Source of the DNA: Microbacterium sp. BLY
Lineage (GTDB): Bacteria > Actinomycetota > Actinomycetes > Actinomycetales > Microbacteriaceae
Direction: 5' to 3'
DNA: 64,000 nucleotides
Assembly (NCBI RefSeq): GCF_017939615.1
Contig: NZ_JAGKSR010000001.1
Coordinates: forward strand, 2,790,001-2,854,000
The notes below the pieces were generated by a model. The model made no database searches. It saw only the letters and a program-made list of their open reading frames with translations, and had not been told where the DNA came from. This document shows positions 18,162 through 25,980 of the stretch, one piece after another. Position 1 is the first letter of the stretch; each line of letters starts with the position of its first letter. A program made the position numbers and the translations under genes.

Positions 18162-18940
18162 GGCGTGCCCTCCCCTGGTGTCGCGCGGTACACCGCCGTG
18201 TCGTCGTCGAGGCGCGTCGCCGCGACGAGGATGTCCCCCCGGCGGAAAGCCGCGGTCATGGTGCGTTCGAGGTCGCGACGCACGGTGGCGCGCGCGGCGG
18301 CGTCGAGGTCGCCGGGCCTGGTCGGGATCGCGATCCACGTGCCTCCGTCCGCCGCCACCGGTCGTCCCCAGTCGGCGCGGCCGAGGACGGGCGGGACCGG
18401 GAGCGCCCGGCGCGCGGTGCTCTCCGGTGCGGTGAGGTCCCACGAGACCACCAGGCGGTCGGTGTCCGGACGCGCGTAGTAGTCGCGCTCGTAGGCGATG
18501 CCGACGGCCCCGAGGGAGCTGAGGTTGAAGTGCGCGTTCCGCGAGAGCAACGGATCGAACGTCCATCGCATCGTGCGCTGACCCCACCGCAGGGCCACGG
18601 CCCGCTGCGCGAGCTTGAGCGCCTGCCCGACACCTCGTCCCTGATGCGCGGCATCGACGGCGGCCGCCTGGGAGTAGTGGAAGAGCGCGCCTCCGGCATC
18701 GACGCCCGCGAAGCCGTAGGCGAACCCGATGAGGGCGCCGTCGTCGGCGAAGGCGCCGACGGCGGACCCGCCGTTGCGGGCCAGCGCGGTCAGCAGATTC
18801 GCGTTGAGCGCGTACTCGCTCTCGGTGTACGCGAAGACGCGGGCGTACAGGGCCGATGCCTCCTGAAACTCGGCGTACTGGGTGAGCTCGCGGCAGCCGT
18901 AGCCGACACCGGCGTCGGCGGCCACCGAAGAATGAGGCAC
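18158..18940 (-). CDS. GNAT acyltransferase (COG3375-like), candidate D-amino acid N-acyltransferase
   Basis: A 260-residue GNAT protein: the acyl-CoA pyrophosphate loop QGRGVG is at 100-105, followed by WTFDPLLSRNAHFNLSSLGA (126-145) and a DYYARPDTDRLVVSWDL segment, features I associate with the COG3375 family. That family includes the succinyltransferase that starts the NSAR D-to-L amino acid route in Geobacillus. It is the first gene of the minus operon. AGGAAA lies six bases before the GTG at 18940. The adjacent racemase and divergent M20 enzyme make a complete set. Family call good, acyl donor inferred. Confidence 0.85.
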   Translation of the reverse strand: MPHSSVAADAGVGYGCRELTQYAEFQEASALYARVFAYTESEYALNANLLTALARNGGSAVGAFADDGALIGFAYGFAGVDAGGALFHYSQAAAVDAAHQGRGVGQALKLAQRAVALRWGQRTMRWTFDPLLSRNAHFNLSSLGAVGIAYERDYYARPDTDRLVVSWDLTAPESTARRALPVPPVLGRADWGRPVAADGGTWIAIPTRPGDLDAAARATVRRDLERTMTAAFRRGDILVAATRLDDDTAVYRATPGEGTP

Positions 18941-18981
18941 GATACGTTTCCTAAGATCGAGGATTCCTGCTGCTGTGAGCG

Positions 18982-19010
18982 ATGCTATCGGCGGGTTGCG
19001 GGGCGATCAA
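18982..19010 (-). promoter_or_regulatory. Promoter of the GNAT-led operon
   Basis: On the minus strand -35 TTGATC (plus 19005-19010), a 17-base spacer and -10 TAGCAT (plus 18982-18987), about 40 bases upstream of the GTG at 18940. It interleaves with the plus-strand promoter of the M20 gene. Confidence 0.6.
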
Positions 19011-19025
19011 GGGGCAAGATACGGT
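18996..19025 (+). promoter_or_regulatory. Promoter of the M20 gene, probably leaderless
   Basis: -35 TTGCGG (18996-19001), an 18-base spacer and -10 TACGGT (19020-19025), eight bases before the GTG at 19034. There is no convincing ribosome site, so the message would start at or near the start codon. Confidence 0.5.
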
Positions 19026-19035
19026 TCGTAACCGT
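19021..19035. promoter_or_regulatory. Palindromic operator candidate at the M20 start
   Basis: ACGGTTCGTAACCGT is a perfect 6-bp inverted repeat around CGT. It overlaps the proposed -10 box and the start codon of the M20 gene and sits beside the divergent promoter, an apt place for a repressor site. Confidence 0.45.
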
Positions 19036-20182
19036 GACGACTCCTCCGGCAGTGCGCGACGCGGACCATCCTTCCGACGACATCATCGCACTCGTGCGCG
19101 AACTCGTGTCGCAGGAGACGCCCAGCGGCGACGTCGAGGCCAGCGCCCGGATCGCCGACCTGCTGTCCGCCTGGTTCGCGGACCTCGGAGGCACCGTCCA
19201 CCGGACCACCCACGACCTCGGCACGGATCTCGTCATCGACGTCCCCGGCACGGGGGCGCCAGTCCTGCTCATCGGCCATACCGACACCGTCTGGCCGATG
19301 GGGACGCTGCAGGAGGATCTCCCGTGGAGCGAGGACGGCGACGTCGTGCGCGGCCCCGGCGCGTACGACATGAAGGCCGGCATCGTCGTGATGCGGGAGG
19401 CCCTGCGCGCTCTTCAGGTCCTGCCGATCGAGCGGCGCCGCGCCGTGCGGATCGTGCTCGTGTCGGACGAGGAGATCGGCTCCCCGGCGTCCGGTCCCCT
19501 GCTGGCGGAGCGGGCCCGCGGCGCGGTCTGCGCGATCGGCTTCGAGTCGCCTCATCCCGACGGGGCGCTGAAGGTCGGCCGCCGCGGCAGCGCCCGGGTG
19601 CGCATCGCCGTCACCGGCCGCGCCGCGCACGCCGCACTCGATCCCGAGCACGGCGTCTCGGCGATCGACGAACTCGTCGACCAGCTCCTCCGGGTGCGCG
19701 CGATCGTCGCGGACCCCGCCCTCCCCGGACCGGTGCTCTGCAACGTCGGGGTCCTCAGCGGCGGGGGTCGCACGAACGTGGTCCCGGCGCAGGCGGAGGC
19801 GGAGATCGGCCTCCGCTTCCTCGACCCGGAGACCGAGAAGCAGGTCCTGAACGCCCTCGCCGCGCTCACGCCCCTGCGCGGCGACGCCCGGGTGGAGGTC
19901 GGGGTCCTCAGCGCCCGTCCTGCCTGGCAGGCCTCGAGCGAGGACCGGGCCCTCCTCGCCCGCATCGCCGACGCAGGCGCGGCCATCGGGCAGGCGGTCG
20001 AGGGGAGGCCGGCAGCGGGCGCCGGCGACACGAATCTCCTCGGCGGCCTCGGGCTGCCGACCGTCGACGGATTCGGACCCCGGGGCGGCGGCGCGCACGC
20101 GGTGGACGAGCATTTCCTCCGCTCCTCCCTGCACGAGCGCATCGCTCTCCTGCGCGCCATGCTCACTCTTCCGGCGGACTGA
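19034..20182 (+). CDS. M20 family metallopeptidase (CPG2-like), candidate N-acyl-L-amino acid hydrolase
   Basis: A 382-residue two-zinc hydrolase. The ligand and catalytic set is visible: H82 and D84 (GHTDTV), bridging D112 (AYDMKAG), E146-E147 (SDEEIG), E171 (FESPHPDG) and H355 (GGGAHAVDEH); the dimerisation domain runs from about 180 to 290. The C-terminal DGFGPRGGGAH stretch resembles glutamate carboxypeptidase CPG2. In the NSAR pathway an M20 enzyme removes the succinyl group from the L-isomer, and this gene faces the GNAT/racemase operon. GTG at 19034 is the start; the frame runs on to 18530, but that part is antisense to the GNAT gene. Confidence 0.88.
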   Translation: MTTPPAVRDADHPSDDIIALVRELVSQETPSGDVEASARIADLLSAWFADLGGTVHRTTHDLGTDLVIDVPGTGAPVLLIGHTDTVWPMGTLQEDLPWSEDGDVVRGPGAYDMKAGIVVMREALRALQVLPIERRRAVRIVLVSDEEIGSPASGPLLAERARGAVCAIGFESPHPDGALKVGRRGSARVRIAVTGRAAHAALDPEHGVSAIDELVDQLLRVRAIVADPALPGPVLCNVGVLSGGGRTNVVPAQAEAEIGLRFLDPETEKQVLNALAALTPLRGDARVEVGVLSARPAWQASSEDRALLARIADAGAAIGQAVEGRPAAGAGDTNLLGGLGLPTVDGFGPRGGGAHAVDEHFLRSSLHERIALLRAMLTLPAD

Positions 20183-20183
20183 C

Positions 20184-20374
20184 GATACGATTCCGGTTCC
20201 CGTGCCCGAGCCGAACGCGGCGGGGATACGTTCCGGATCTCCGTGCCGGCCGGAGCGCGCCGTCACCGACGTCTTCGATGCGCGCATCCTTGCATCCCCG
20301 TGTTTCCGCCGTGTTACACCCCATGGGCGACGCGGATTCCTCCCGCATGACTCGATTTTTCTTCCGCGATACGC
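20184..20374 (+). promoter_or_regulatory. Three GATACG-type repeats upstream of the plus-strand peptide importer
   Basis: GATACGATTCC (20184), GATACGTTCCG (20225) and GATACGCATCA (20369) lie in the 287-base gap between the M20 stop and the binding-protein start. Two related copies, GATACGTTTCC (18941) and GATACGGTTCG (19018), flank the divergent promoters. Possibly binding half-sites of a cluster regulator. Confidence 0.35.
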
Positions 20375-20384
20375 ATCAGATGTC

Positions 20385-20413
20385 TTGACCCCGGGGCCGT
20401 CTTCCGCTTGCAT
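20385..20413 (+). promoter_or_regulatory. Promoter of the plus-strand peptide importer operon
   Basis: -35 TTGACC (20385-20390), 17-base spacer, -10-like TTGCAT (20408-20413), 56 bases before the ATG at 20470. The -10 match is modest. A GATACG repeat lies ten bases upstream of the -35. Confidence 0.45.
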
Positions 20414-20469
20414 GGTCAGCACCGACCCGGCTTCACTGTGGATCCGGGCGGCGCCCGAAGGGACCTTCC

Positions 20470-22302
20470 ATGCGTCTTGCCCCCCGCTCCAGAACCGTGC
20501 GAAGTCTGACCGCCGCCGCGATCGCCTCCGCGCTCCTCATCGCCGCTCCGGTCGGCGCCGCCCAGGCGCAGTCCGTCAGCGCCGCCACCGAATCCCCGGC
20601 CCCCGACACCACGCTGCGGATCGCGACCTCCGGATTCGTCGACACGTTCAACCCGTTCATCTCGATCTACCTGACGCCGACGAACGTCATCCGGTACGTG
20701 TACGAGTCCCTCGTGCAGAACGACGCGGAGGACGGCTCGCCGACGAAGGGACTCGCCGACTCGTGGGAGGCGACGGACGGCGGCCAGACGTGGACCTTCA
20801 CCCTGCAGGACGACCTCGTCTGGTCGGACGGTGAGCCCATCACCTCCGCCGACGTGAAGTACACGTACGACCAGATGATGACGGTCCCGGCCCTGGGCAC
20901 CGCGAACGGCAACCTCGTCTCCAACTTCGACACGGTCGAGGCCCCCGACGACAAGACCGTCGTCATCACCCTGAAGACCCCGCAGGCGCCGAACCCGGGC
21001 TCCGAGATCCCGATCGTGCCGAAGCACATCTGGGAGGCGGTCGACGACCCGACGACCTTCGCCAACGACTCCGATGTGGTCGGCTCCGGCCCGTTCGTCC
21101 TCGACAGCTACTCGGCCAACCAGTCCATCGTGCTGAAGGCGAACGAGAACTTCTGGCGGGGCGCCCCCAAGATCGACGCGATCCAGTACGTGTACTACAC
21201 GAACTCCGACGCCCAGGTGCAGGCGCTGAAGGCGGGCGACGTCGACCTCGTCACCGGTCTCACCCCCACCCAGTTCTCGGCCCTCGATGGCGTCGACGGC
21301 GTCACCACGCACTCCGGTGAAGGCCGCCGCTACCACTCGATCAGCATCAACGTCGGCCAGCAGACCCGCGACAACGTGCCCTACGGCACCGGCAACGCCG
21401 CGCTGCAGGAGCTCGAGGTCCGCCAGGCCCTCCGGCTCGGCACCGACACCGCGACCCTGCTGGACAAGGTGCTGGACGGCGAGGGCACGCTCGCGACGAG
21501 CTTCATCCCGGCGTCCTTCCCGAAGTGGCACCTCTCCGACGACGACGACGTGATCGTGGGCTTCGACCCCGAGGCCGCGCAGGCGAAGCTCGACGAGGCG
21601 GGCTGGGTGCCCGGCGCCGACGGCATCCGCGAGAAGGACGGCCAGCGCCTGAGCCTGCGCCTGCTGACCGACGCGGACGACGCCAACGAGCAGTCCATCT
21701 CCGACTTCTTCGTCCCGTGGATGAAGGACATCGGCGTCGAGATCACCGTGGAGTCCACCGACTCCGACACGATCAGCGCGAAGGCCACCGCCGGCGATTA
21801 CGACCTGTACTTCAGCGGCTGGTCGGTCAACCCCGACCCGGACTACCAGCTCGGCATCAACACCTGCATGAACCTGCCGACCGCGACCGACGGCACCGGC
21901 GGCACCACCCAGGACGGGTACTGCAACCCGGGGTTCGACGAGATGTACGCCGCGCAGCGCTCCGAGATCGATGAGGAGAAGCGCCAGGAGATCGTGCACG
22001 ACATGCTCGCGCTGAACTACACCGATACCGCCCAGATCGCGACCTGGTACGCCAACTCGCTCGAGGCGTACCGGTCCGACCGGTTCACCGGCTTCACCCT
22101 CCAGCCGAAGGACGGCGGCATCATCGCCAACCAGGCCGGCTACTGGGGCTACCTGACCGTCGAGCCGATCGAAGGGGCGACCGCCGGCGGGACCGGCACG
22201 AACACCGGACTCATCATCGGAGGCGTCGTGGTGGGGGTGGTCCTCATCGGAGGACTCATCTTCTTCCTGATCCGTCGCCGGAACATCGCCGACGTCGAAT
22301 GA
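20470..22302 (+). CDS. Peptide ABC transporter substrate-binding protein with C-terminal membrane anchor
   Basis: A 610-residue family 5 binding protein. It has a Sec-type signal (basic start, hydrophobic stretch 12-28, AQA-type cleavage site near 31-33), then the family 5 body with TWTFTLQDDLVWSDGEP and GSGPFVLDSYSANQS. There is no lipobox cysteine. Instead residues 578-598 form a membrane helix (TGLIIGGVVVGVVLIGGLIF) followed by RRRNIADVE, so the protein is anchored by its C-terminus with the binding domain outside. AAGGGA precedes the ATG. It opens the plus-strand operon that runs through the second serine hydrolase at 28578. Confidence 0.93.
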   Translation: MRLAPRSRTVRSLTAAAIASALLIAAPVGAAQAQSVSAATESPAPDTTLRIATSGFVDTFNPFISIYLTPTNVIRYVYESLVQNDAEDGSPTKGLADSWEATDGGQTWTFTLQDDLVWSDGEPITSADVKYTYDQMMTVPALGTANGNLVSNFDTVEAPDDKTVVITLKTPQAPNPGSEIPIVPKHIWEAVDDPTTFANDSDVVGSGPFVLDSYSANQSIVLKANENFWRGAPKIDAIQYVYYTNSDAQVQALKAGDVDLVTGLTPTQFSALDGVDGVTTHSGEGRRYHSISINVGQQTRDNVPYGTGNAALQELEVRQALRLGTDTATLLDKVLDGEGTLATSFIPASFPKWHLSDDDDVIVGFDPEAAQAKLDEAGWVPGADGIREKDGQRLSLRLLTDADDANEQSISDFFVPWMKDIGVEITVESTDSDTISAKATAGDYDLYFSGWSVNPDPDYQLGINTCMNLPTATDGTGGTTQDGYCNPGFDEMYAAQRSEIDEEKRQEIVHDMLALNYTDTAQIATWYANSLEAYRSDRFTGFTLQPKDGGIIANQAGYWGYLTVEPIEGATAGGTGTNTGLIIGGVVVGVVLIGGLIFFLIRRRNIADVE

Positions 22303-22307
22303 GTCCG

Positions 22308-22352
22308 GCGAGACGCCGCGGGCGGCAGGCTACGGCTCCCGCGGCGTCTCGC
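22308..22352 (+). other. Intercistronic hairpin between binding-protein and permease genes
   Basis: A 15-bp perfect stem (22308-22322 with 22338-22352) and a 15-nt loop lie six bases after the binding-protein stop and just before the AAGGAG of the permease. Without a T tract this looks like a stability or processing element that would keep binding-protein mRNA in excess over permease mRNA. Confidence 0.65.
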
Positions 22353-22374
22353 GGTCCGCTGTAAGGAGACCCCC

Positions 22375-23418
22375 ATGTCCAACGCGGTTCCCCCGTCCAC
22401 CTCCGCCATCGCCACGAGCGCTGCGGCCGAGGAGCAGCCGAAGGGCGTCGGCGCCCTCCGCTACTTCCTCGTCAAGCTCGGCGGCGCGGCCATCAGCCTG
22501 GCGATGGTGATCCTCCTCGGATTCTTCGCCTTCAAGATCCTGCCGGGCGATCCGGTCGCCTCGATCGCCCGCGAGCGCGGGATGAGCGCCGAGCAGGCCG
22601 ACCAGCTCCGCGAGCAGCTCGGCCTGAACAAGCCGCTGTGGCAGCAGTTCATCGACTACCTCGGCAACGTCTTCACCCTGAACTTCGGCACCAGTTACGT
22701 CTACCGCACCTCGGTGTCCGAGCTCATCGGCCAGTACTTCTGGAACACCATCCTCCTGACCGGCACCGCGGCGATCATCGCGATCGCCCTCGGCCTCTGG
22801 CTCGGACAGAAGGCCGCGTGGAAGCACGGCTCCACGTTCGACCGCATCGTCTCCGGCACGTCGCTCGTGTTCTGGTCGGTCCCGACGTTCTGGCTGGCCC
22901 TGCTGCTGCTCATGATCTTCGGCGGCACGCTGCACTGGTTCCCCACCGGCGGCATGGTCTCCCCCAACCCGCCCACCGATCCGGTCGGCATCGTCCTCGA
23001 CGTCATCTCGCACATGGTGCTCCCGGTCGTCACGATGGTCGCGGTCGTGTACGCGCAGTACCTGATGGTGATGCGCAGCTCGCTCCTCGAGGAGATGGGC
23101 GCCGACTACCTCACCACCGCGCGGGCCAAGGGCCTCCGGGAAGACCTCGTCCGCCGTCGGCACGCCGTGCCGAACGCCCTGCTGCCGACCGTGACGCTGG
23201 TGTTCATGCACATCGGCGGCCTCATCGCCGGAGCGGTCACGGTAGAGACCGTGTTCTCCTGGCCGGGCCTCGGGAAGCTGACCTTCGAGGCCATCTCCGG
23301 GCCGGACCTCCCGCTCCTGCAGGGCACCTTCGTGGTGTTCTCCACGATCATCATCGCGATGAACCTCATCGCGGACCTCATCTACCGGCAGCTCGACCCG
23401 AGGGTGAGGCGCGCATGA
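22375..23418 (+). CDS. Peptide ABC transporter permease, DppB type
   Basis: A 347-residue permease. A 30-residue polar Ala/Ser-rich N-terminus precedes the first membrane segment (about 40-57), then FKILPGDPV, and LREQLGLNKPLWQQFIDYLG with LNFGTSYVYRTSVSELI, the DppB pattern. Further segments and the EAA loop (LTTARAKGLREDLVRRRHAVPNA) follow. AAGGAG stands eight bases before the ATG. The stop overlaps the next permease start (ATGA at 23415-23418). Confidence 0.93.
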   Translation: MSNAVPPSTSAIATSAAAEEQPKGVGALRYFLVKLGGAAISLAMVILLGFFAFKILPGDPVASIARERGMSAEQADQLREQLGLNKPLWQQFIDYLGNVFTLNFGTSYVYRTSVSELIGQYFWNTILLTGTAAIIAIALGLWLGQKAAWKHGSTFDRIVSGTSLVFWSVPTFWLALLLLMIFGGTLHWFPTGGMVSPNPPTDPVGIVLDVISHMVLPVVTMVAVVYAQYLMVMRSSLLEEMGADYLTTARAKGLREDLVRRRHAVPNALLPTVTLVFMHIGGLIAGAVTVETVFSWPGLGKLTFEAISGPDLPLLQGTFVVFSTIIIAMNLIADLIYRQLDPRVRRA

Positions 23419-24329
23419 CCACGGCATCCCCGACCATCCGTTCGCCCCGGGCCCTGGCGTGGCACCGCCGCGGCACCGCGTTCGTCGACTTCTGCCGGCA
23501 GTTCGCCCAGCACCGCGCGGGCATGGTGGGCCTCGTCTTCCTCGTGATCGTGGCCCTCGTCGCGATCTTCGCTCCCGTGATCGCGCCCGCCAGCATGCTC
23601 GACGTTACGAAGCTCGTGGACGTGCAGCGCTTCGCCCCGCCGTCCTGGGAGCATCCCCTCGGCACCGACCATCAGGGGCGCGAGATCTGGGTCCGCATGG
23701 TGTGGGGCGCCCGAGTGTCGCTGCTCGTCGGCCTCGCCGCCACCGCGATGTCGATGATCATCGGCACCCTCGTCGGCCTCTCCGCGGGCCACTTCACCGG
23801 CTTCTTCGGCGGGCTGATGATGCGCATCATCGACTTCTTCCTCGTGCTGCCGTCGCTGATCCTCGCGATCGTGCTGTCGTCGGTGCTGAGCCGCGGCGTC
23901 TGGACGATCATCATCGCGATCGGCCTGACCTCCTGGGCCGGCACCGCCCGCGTCGTCCGGGCACAGACCCTCTCCGTCGAATCGCGCGACTACATCGAAC
24001 GCTCGCGCGCTCTCGGCGCCGGGCACTGGCACATCATCATGAAGCACCTCCTCCCCGGGGTGCTGCCCCTCGTGCTCGCCAACACGACGCTCACGGTCGG
24101 CTCGGCGATCATCTCCGAGTCCACCCTGGCGTTCCTCGGCCTCGGCGACACCACCCTGCAGTCGTGGGGCTCGATCCTGAAGAACGCGATGGACGTCTCC
24201 GCGGCGACCAGCGGCTACTGGTGGTACGTGCTCGTGCCCGGCATCGCCATCGTCCTCGTCGTGCTGTCGTTCACCCTGATGGGCCGCGCCGTCGAGAACA
24301 TCACCAACCCGACGCTGAGGAGCCGCTGA
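23415..24329 (+). CDS. Peptide ABC transporter permease, DppC type
   Basis: A 304-residue permease that starts at the ATG overlapping the DppB-like stop; the longer frame to 22638 is shadow. It has an N-terminal membrane segment (about 36-56), the DppC motif HPLGTDHQGREIWVRMVWG, then five hydrophobic segments and the EAA loop (ERSRALGAGHWHIIMKHLLPG). Its stop lies one base before the ATPase start. It completes the channel of the second importer. Confidence 0.93.
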   Translation: MTTASPTIRSPRALAWHRRGTAFVDFCRQFAQHRAGMVGLVFLVIVALVAIFAPVIAPASMLDVTKLVDVQRFAPPSWEHPLGTDHQGREIWVRMVWGARVSLLVGLAATAMSMIIGTLVGLSAGHFTGFFGGLMMRIIDFFLVLPSLILAIVLSSVLSRGVWTIIIAIGLTSWAGTARVVRAQTLSVESRDYIERSRALGAGHWHIIMKHLLPGVLPLVLANTTLTVGSAIISESTLAFLGLGDTTLQSWGSILKNAMDVSAATSGYWWYVLVPGIAIVLVVLSFTLMGRAVENITNPTLRSR

Positions 24330-24330
24330 G

Positions 24331-25980
24331 ATGCCCGACCTGATCTTCGACGACGTCTCCATCACGTACCGCACCTCGGGGCGGTCGGGTCGCGACGAGG
24401 TGGCGGCCGTGCGCCACGTCTCGCTCACCCTCCCCGCCGGGCAGACCCTCGGCATCGCCGGCGAATCCGGCTCCGGCAAGTCCACTCTCGCCATGAGCGT
24501 GCTCCGGCTCCTGCCGCGCAACGCCCGGCTCAGCGGCCGCGTGCTGCTGGGCGACCAGGACGTCGCCACGTTGTCCTTCGGGCAGCTGCGCGCCGTGCGC
24601 TGGGCGCAGACGTCCATCGTGTTCCAGGGGGCGATGCACTCGCTCAACCCGGTCCGCACCGTCGGCTGGCAGCTCCTGGAGGCGCTGGAGCTGCACGCCT
24701 CCGACCGATGGAAGGGCGAGAAGGCGCGCAAGGAACGGGTCCGGGAGCTGCTCGACATCGTCGACCTGCCGCAGCAGAAGAGCGAGTCGTACCCGCACGA
24801 GCTCTCCGGCGGCCAGAAGCAGCGCGTCATGATCGCGATGGCCCTCGCGTGCGATCCCGAGGTCATCATCGCGGACGAGCCGACCACCGCGCTCGACGTG
24901 ATCGTGCAGAAGCAGATCCTCGACATGATCTCCCGTCTCGTGGCGGAGCGCGGCATCTCGATGCTCATGATCAGCCACGACCTCTCGGTGCTCGCCACCG
25001 CGTGCGACCGGATCGCCATCATGCGCGACGGGGAGCTGGTCGAGGTCGGCGAGAGCTATGCGGTCTGCACGACTCCGCAGGAGGCGTACACCCGCCAGCT
25101 CGCCGACGCCTTCCCCACGATCGGCGACCCGGCCTCGCGAATGGCCCCGGTGACGCGACACGGCCGCGATGCGGACGATGTGCCGGAGATCACGCACGGC
25201 GACGAGGTGCTGCTGGAGGCGCGCGGCGTCAACGTCACCTACCGCTCCGGCGGGCGCCCCGTGCATGCGGTCCGCGACGTCGACCTCTCGGTGCGCACGG
25301 GCGAGATCGTCGCGCTGGTCGGCCAGTCCGGCTCCGGCAAGTCGACCCTCGCCCGCGCGCTCATGGGGCTCCAGCCCGCCGACCCGGGGTCGCAGATCCT
25401 CTTCGACGGCGCACCGATCCCGTCGAAAGGGCGCGACCTCGCACGGTTCCGCTCGCAGGTGCAGCTCGTGCTCCAGGATCCGTGGGCGGCGCTGAACCCG
25501 AAGCACAGCGTGTACGAGTCCGTCGCCGAGGGGCTGCGTGTGCAGCGCTTCCCCGGCGATGAGCGCGAACGCGTGGCGCAGAGCCTCGCCGACGCGGAGC
25601 TCACGCCGCCGGAGCAGTATTTCGGTGCCATCCCGCAGGAGCTCAGCGGCGGGCAACGGCAGCGCGTCGTCATCGCCGGTGCGCTCGCCGTGCAGCCGCA
25701 GATGCTCATCGCCGACGAGCCGGTCGCCTCGCTCGACGCGTCCGTGCGCGGAGAGATCCTCGGACTCCTGCTGGAGCTGCGTCGCCGCCTCGGCCTCTCC
25801 GCCCTCGTCATCACACACGACCTCGGCCTGGCCTGGAACATCGCCCACACCGTCGCGGTGATGTACCACGGACAGATCGTCGAGCACGGCCCCACCGAAG
25901 AGGTGCTGCTGAACCCGCAGCACGAGTACACCCGGCACCTGCTGTCAGCGGCGCCGCGCATCGAGGAGAAGACGGCATGA
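24331..25980 (+). CDS. Oligopeptide ABC transporter, fused double ATPase
   Basis: A 549-residue fusion of two DppD/DppF-like domains. Domain 1: Walker A GESGSGKS at 44-51, LSGG at 158-161, IIADEP at 179-184, SHDLS. Domain 2: GQSGSGKS at 331-338, later LSGG, MLIADEP and THDLG. The first domain ends in the oligopeptide-transporter tail with PQEAYTRQLADAFP. The organisation equals that of the minus-strand ATPase, so the window carries two complete, independent importers. The stop overlaps the S66 gene start (ATGA at 25977-25980), tying peptide import directly to peptide cleavage. Confidence 0.94.
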   Translation: MPDLIFDDVSITYRTSGRSGRDEVAAVRHVSLTLPAGQTLGIAGESGSGKSTLAMSVLRLLPRNARLSGRVLLGDQDVATLSFGQLRAVRWAQTSIVFQGAMHSLNPVRTVGWQLLEALELHASDRWKGEKARKERVRELLDIVDLPQQKSESYPHELSGGQKQRVMIAMALACDPEVIIADEPTTALDVIVQKQILDMISRLVAERGISMLMISHDLSVLATACDRIAIMRDGELVEVGESYAVCTTPQEAYTRQLADAFPTIGDPASRMAPVTRHGRDADDVPEITHGDEVLLEARGVNVTYRSGGRPVHAVRDVDLSVRTGEIVALVGQSGSGKSTLARALMGLQPADPGSQILFDGAPIPSKGRDLARFRSQVQLVLQDPWAALNPKHSVYESVAEGLRVQRFPGDERERVAQSLADAELTPPEQYFGAIPQELSGGQRQRVVIAGALAVQPQMLIADEPVASLDASVRGEILGLLLELRRRLGLSALVITHDLGLAWNIAHTVAVMYHGQIVEHGPTEEVLLNPQHEYTRHLLSAAPRIEEKTA

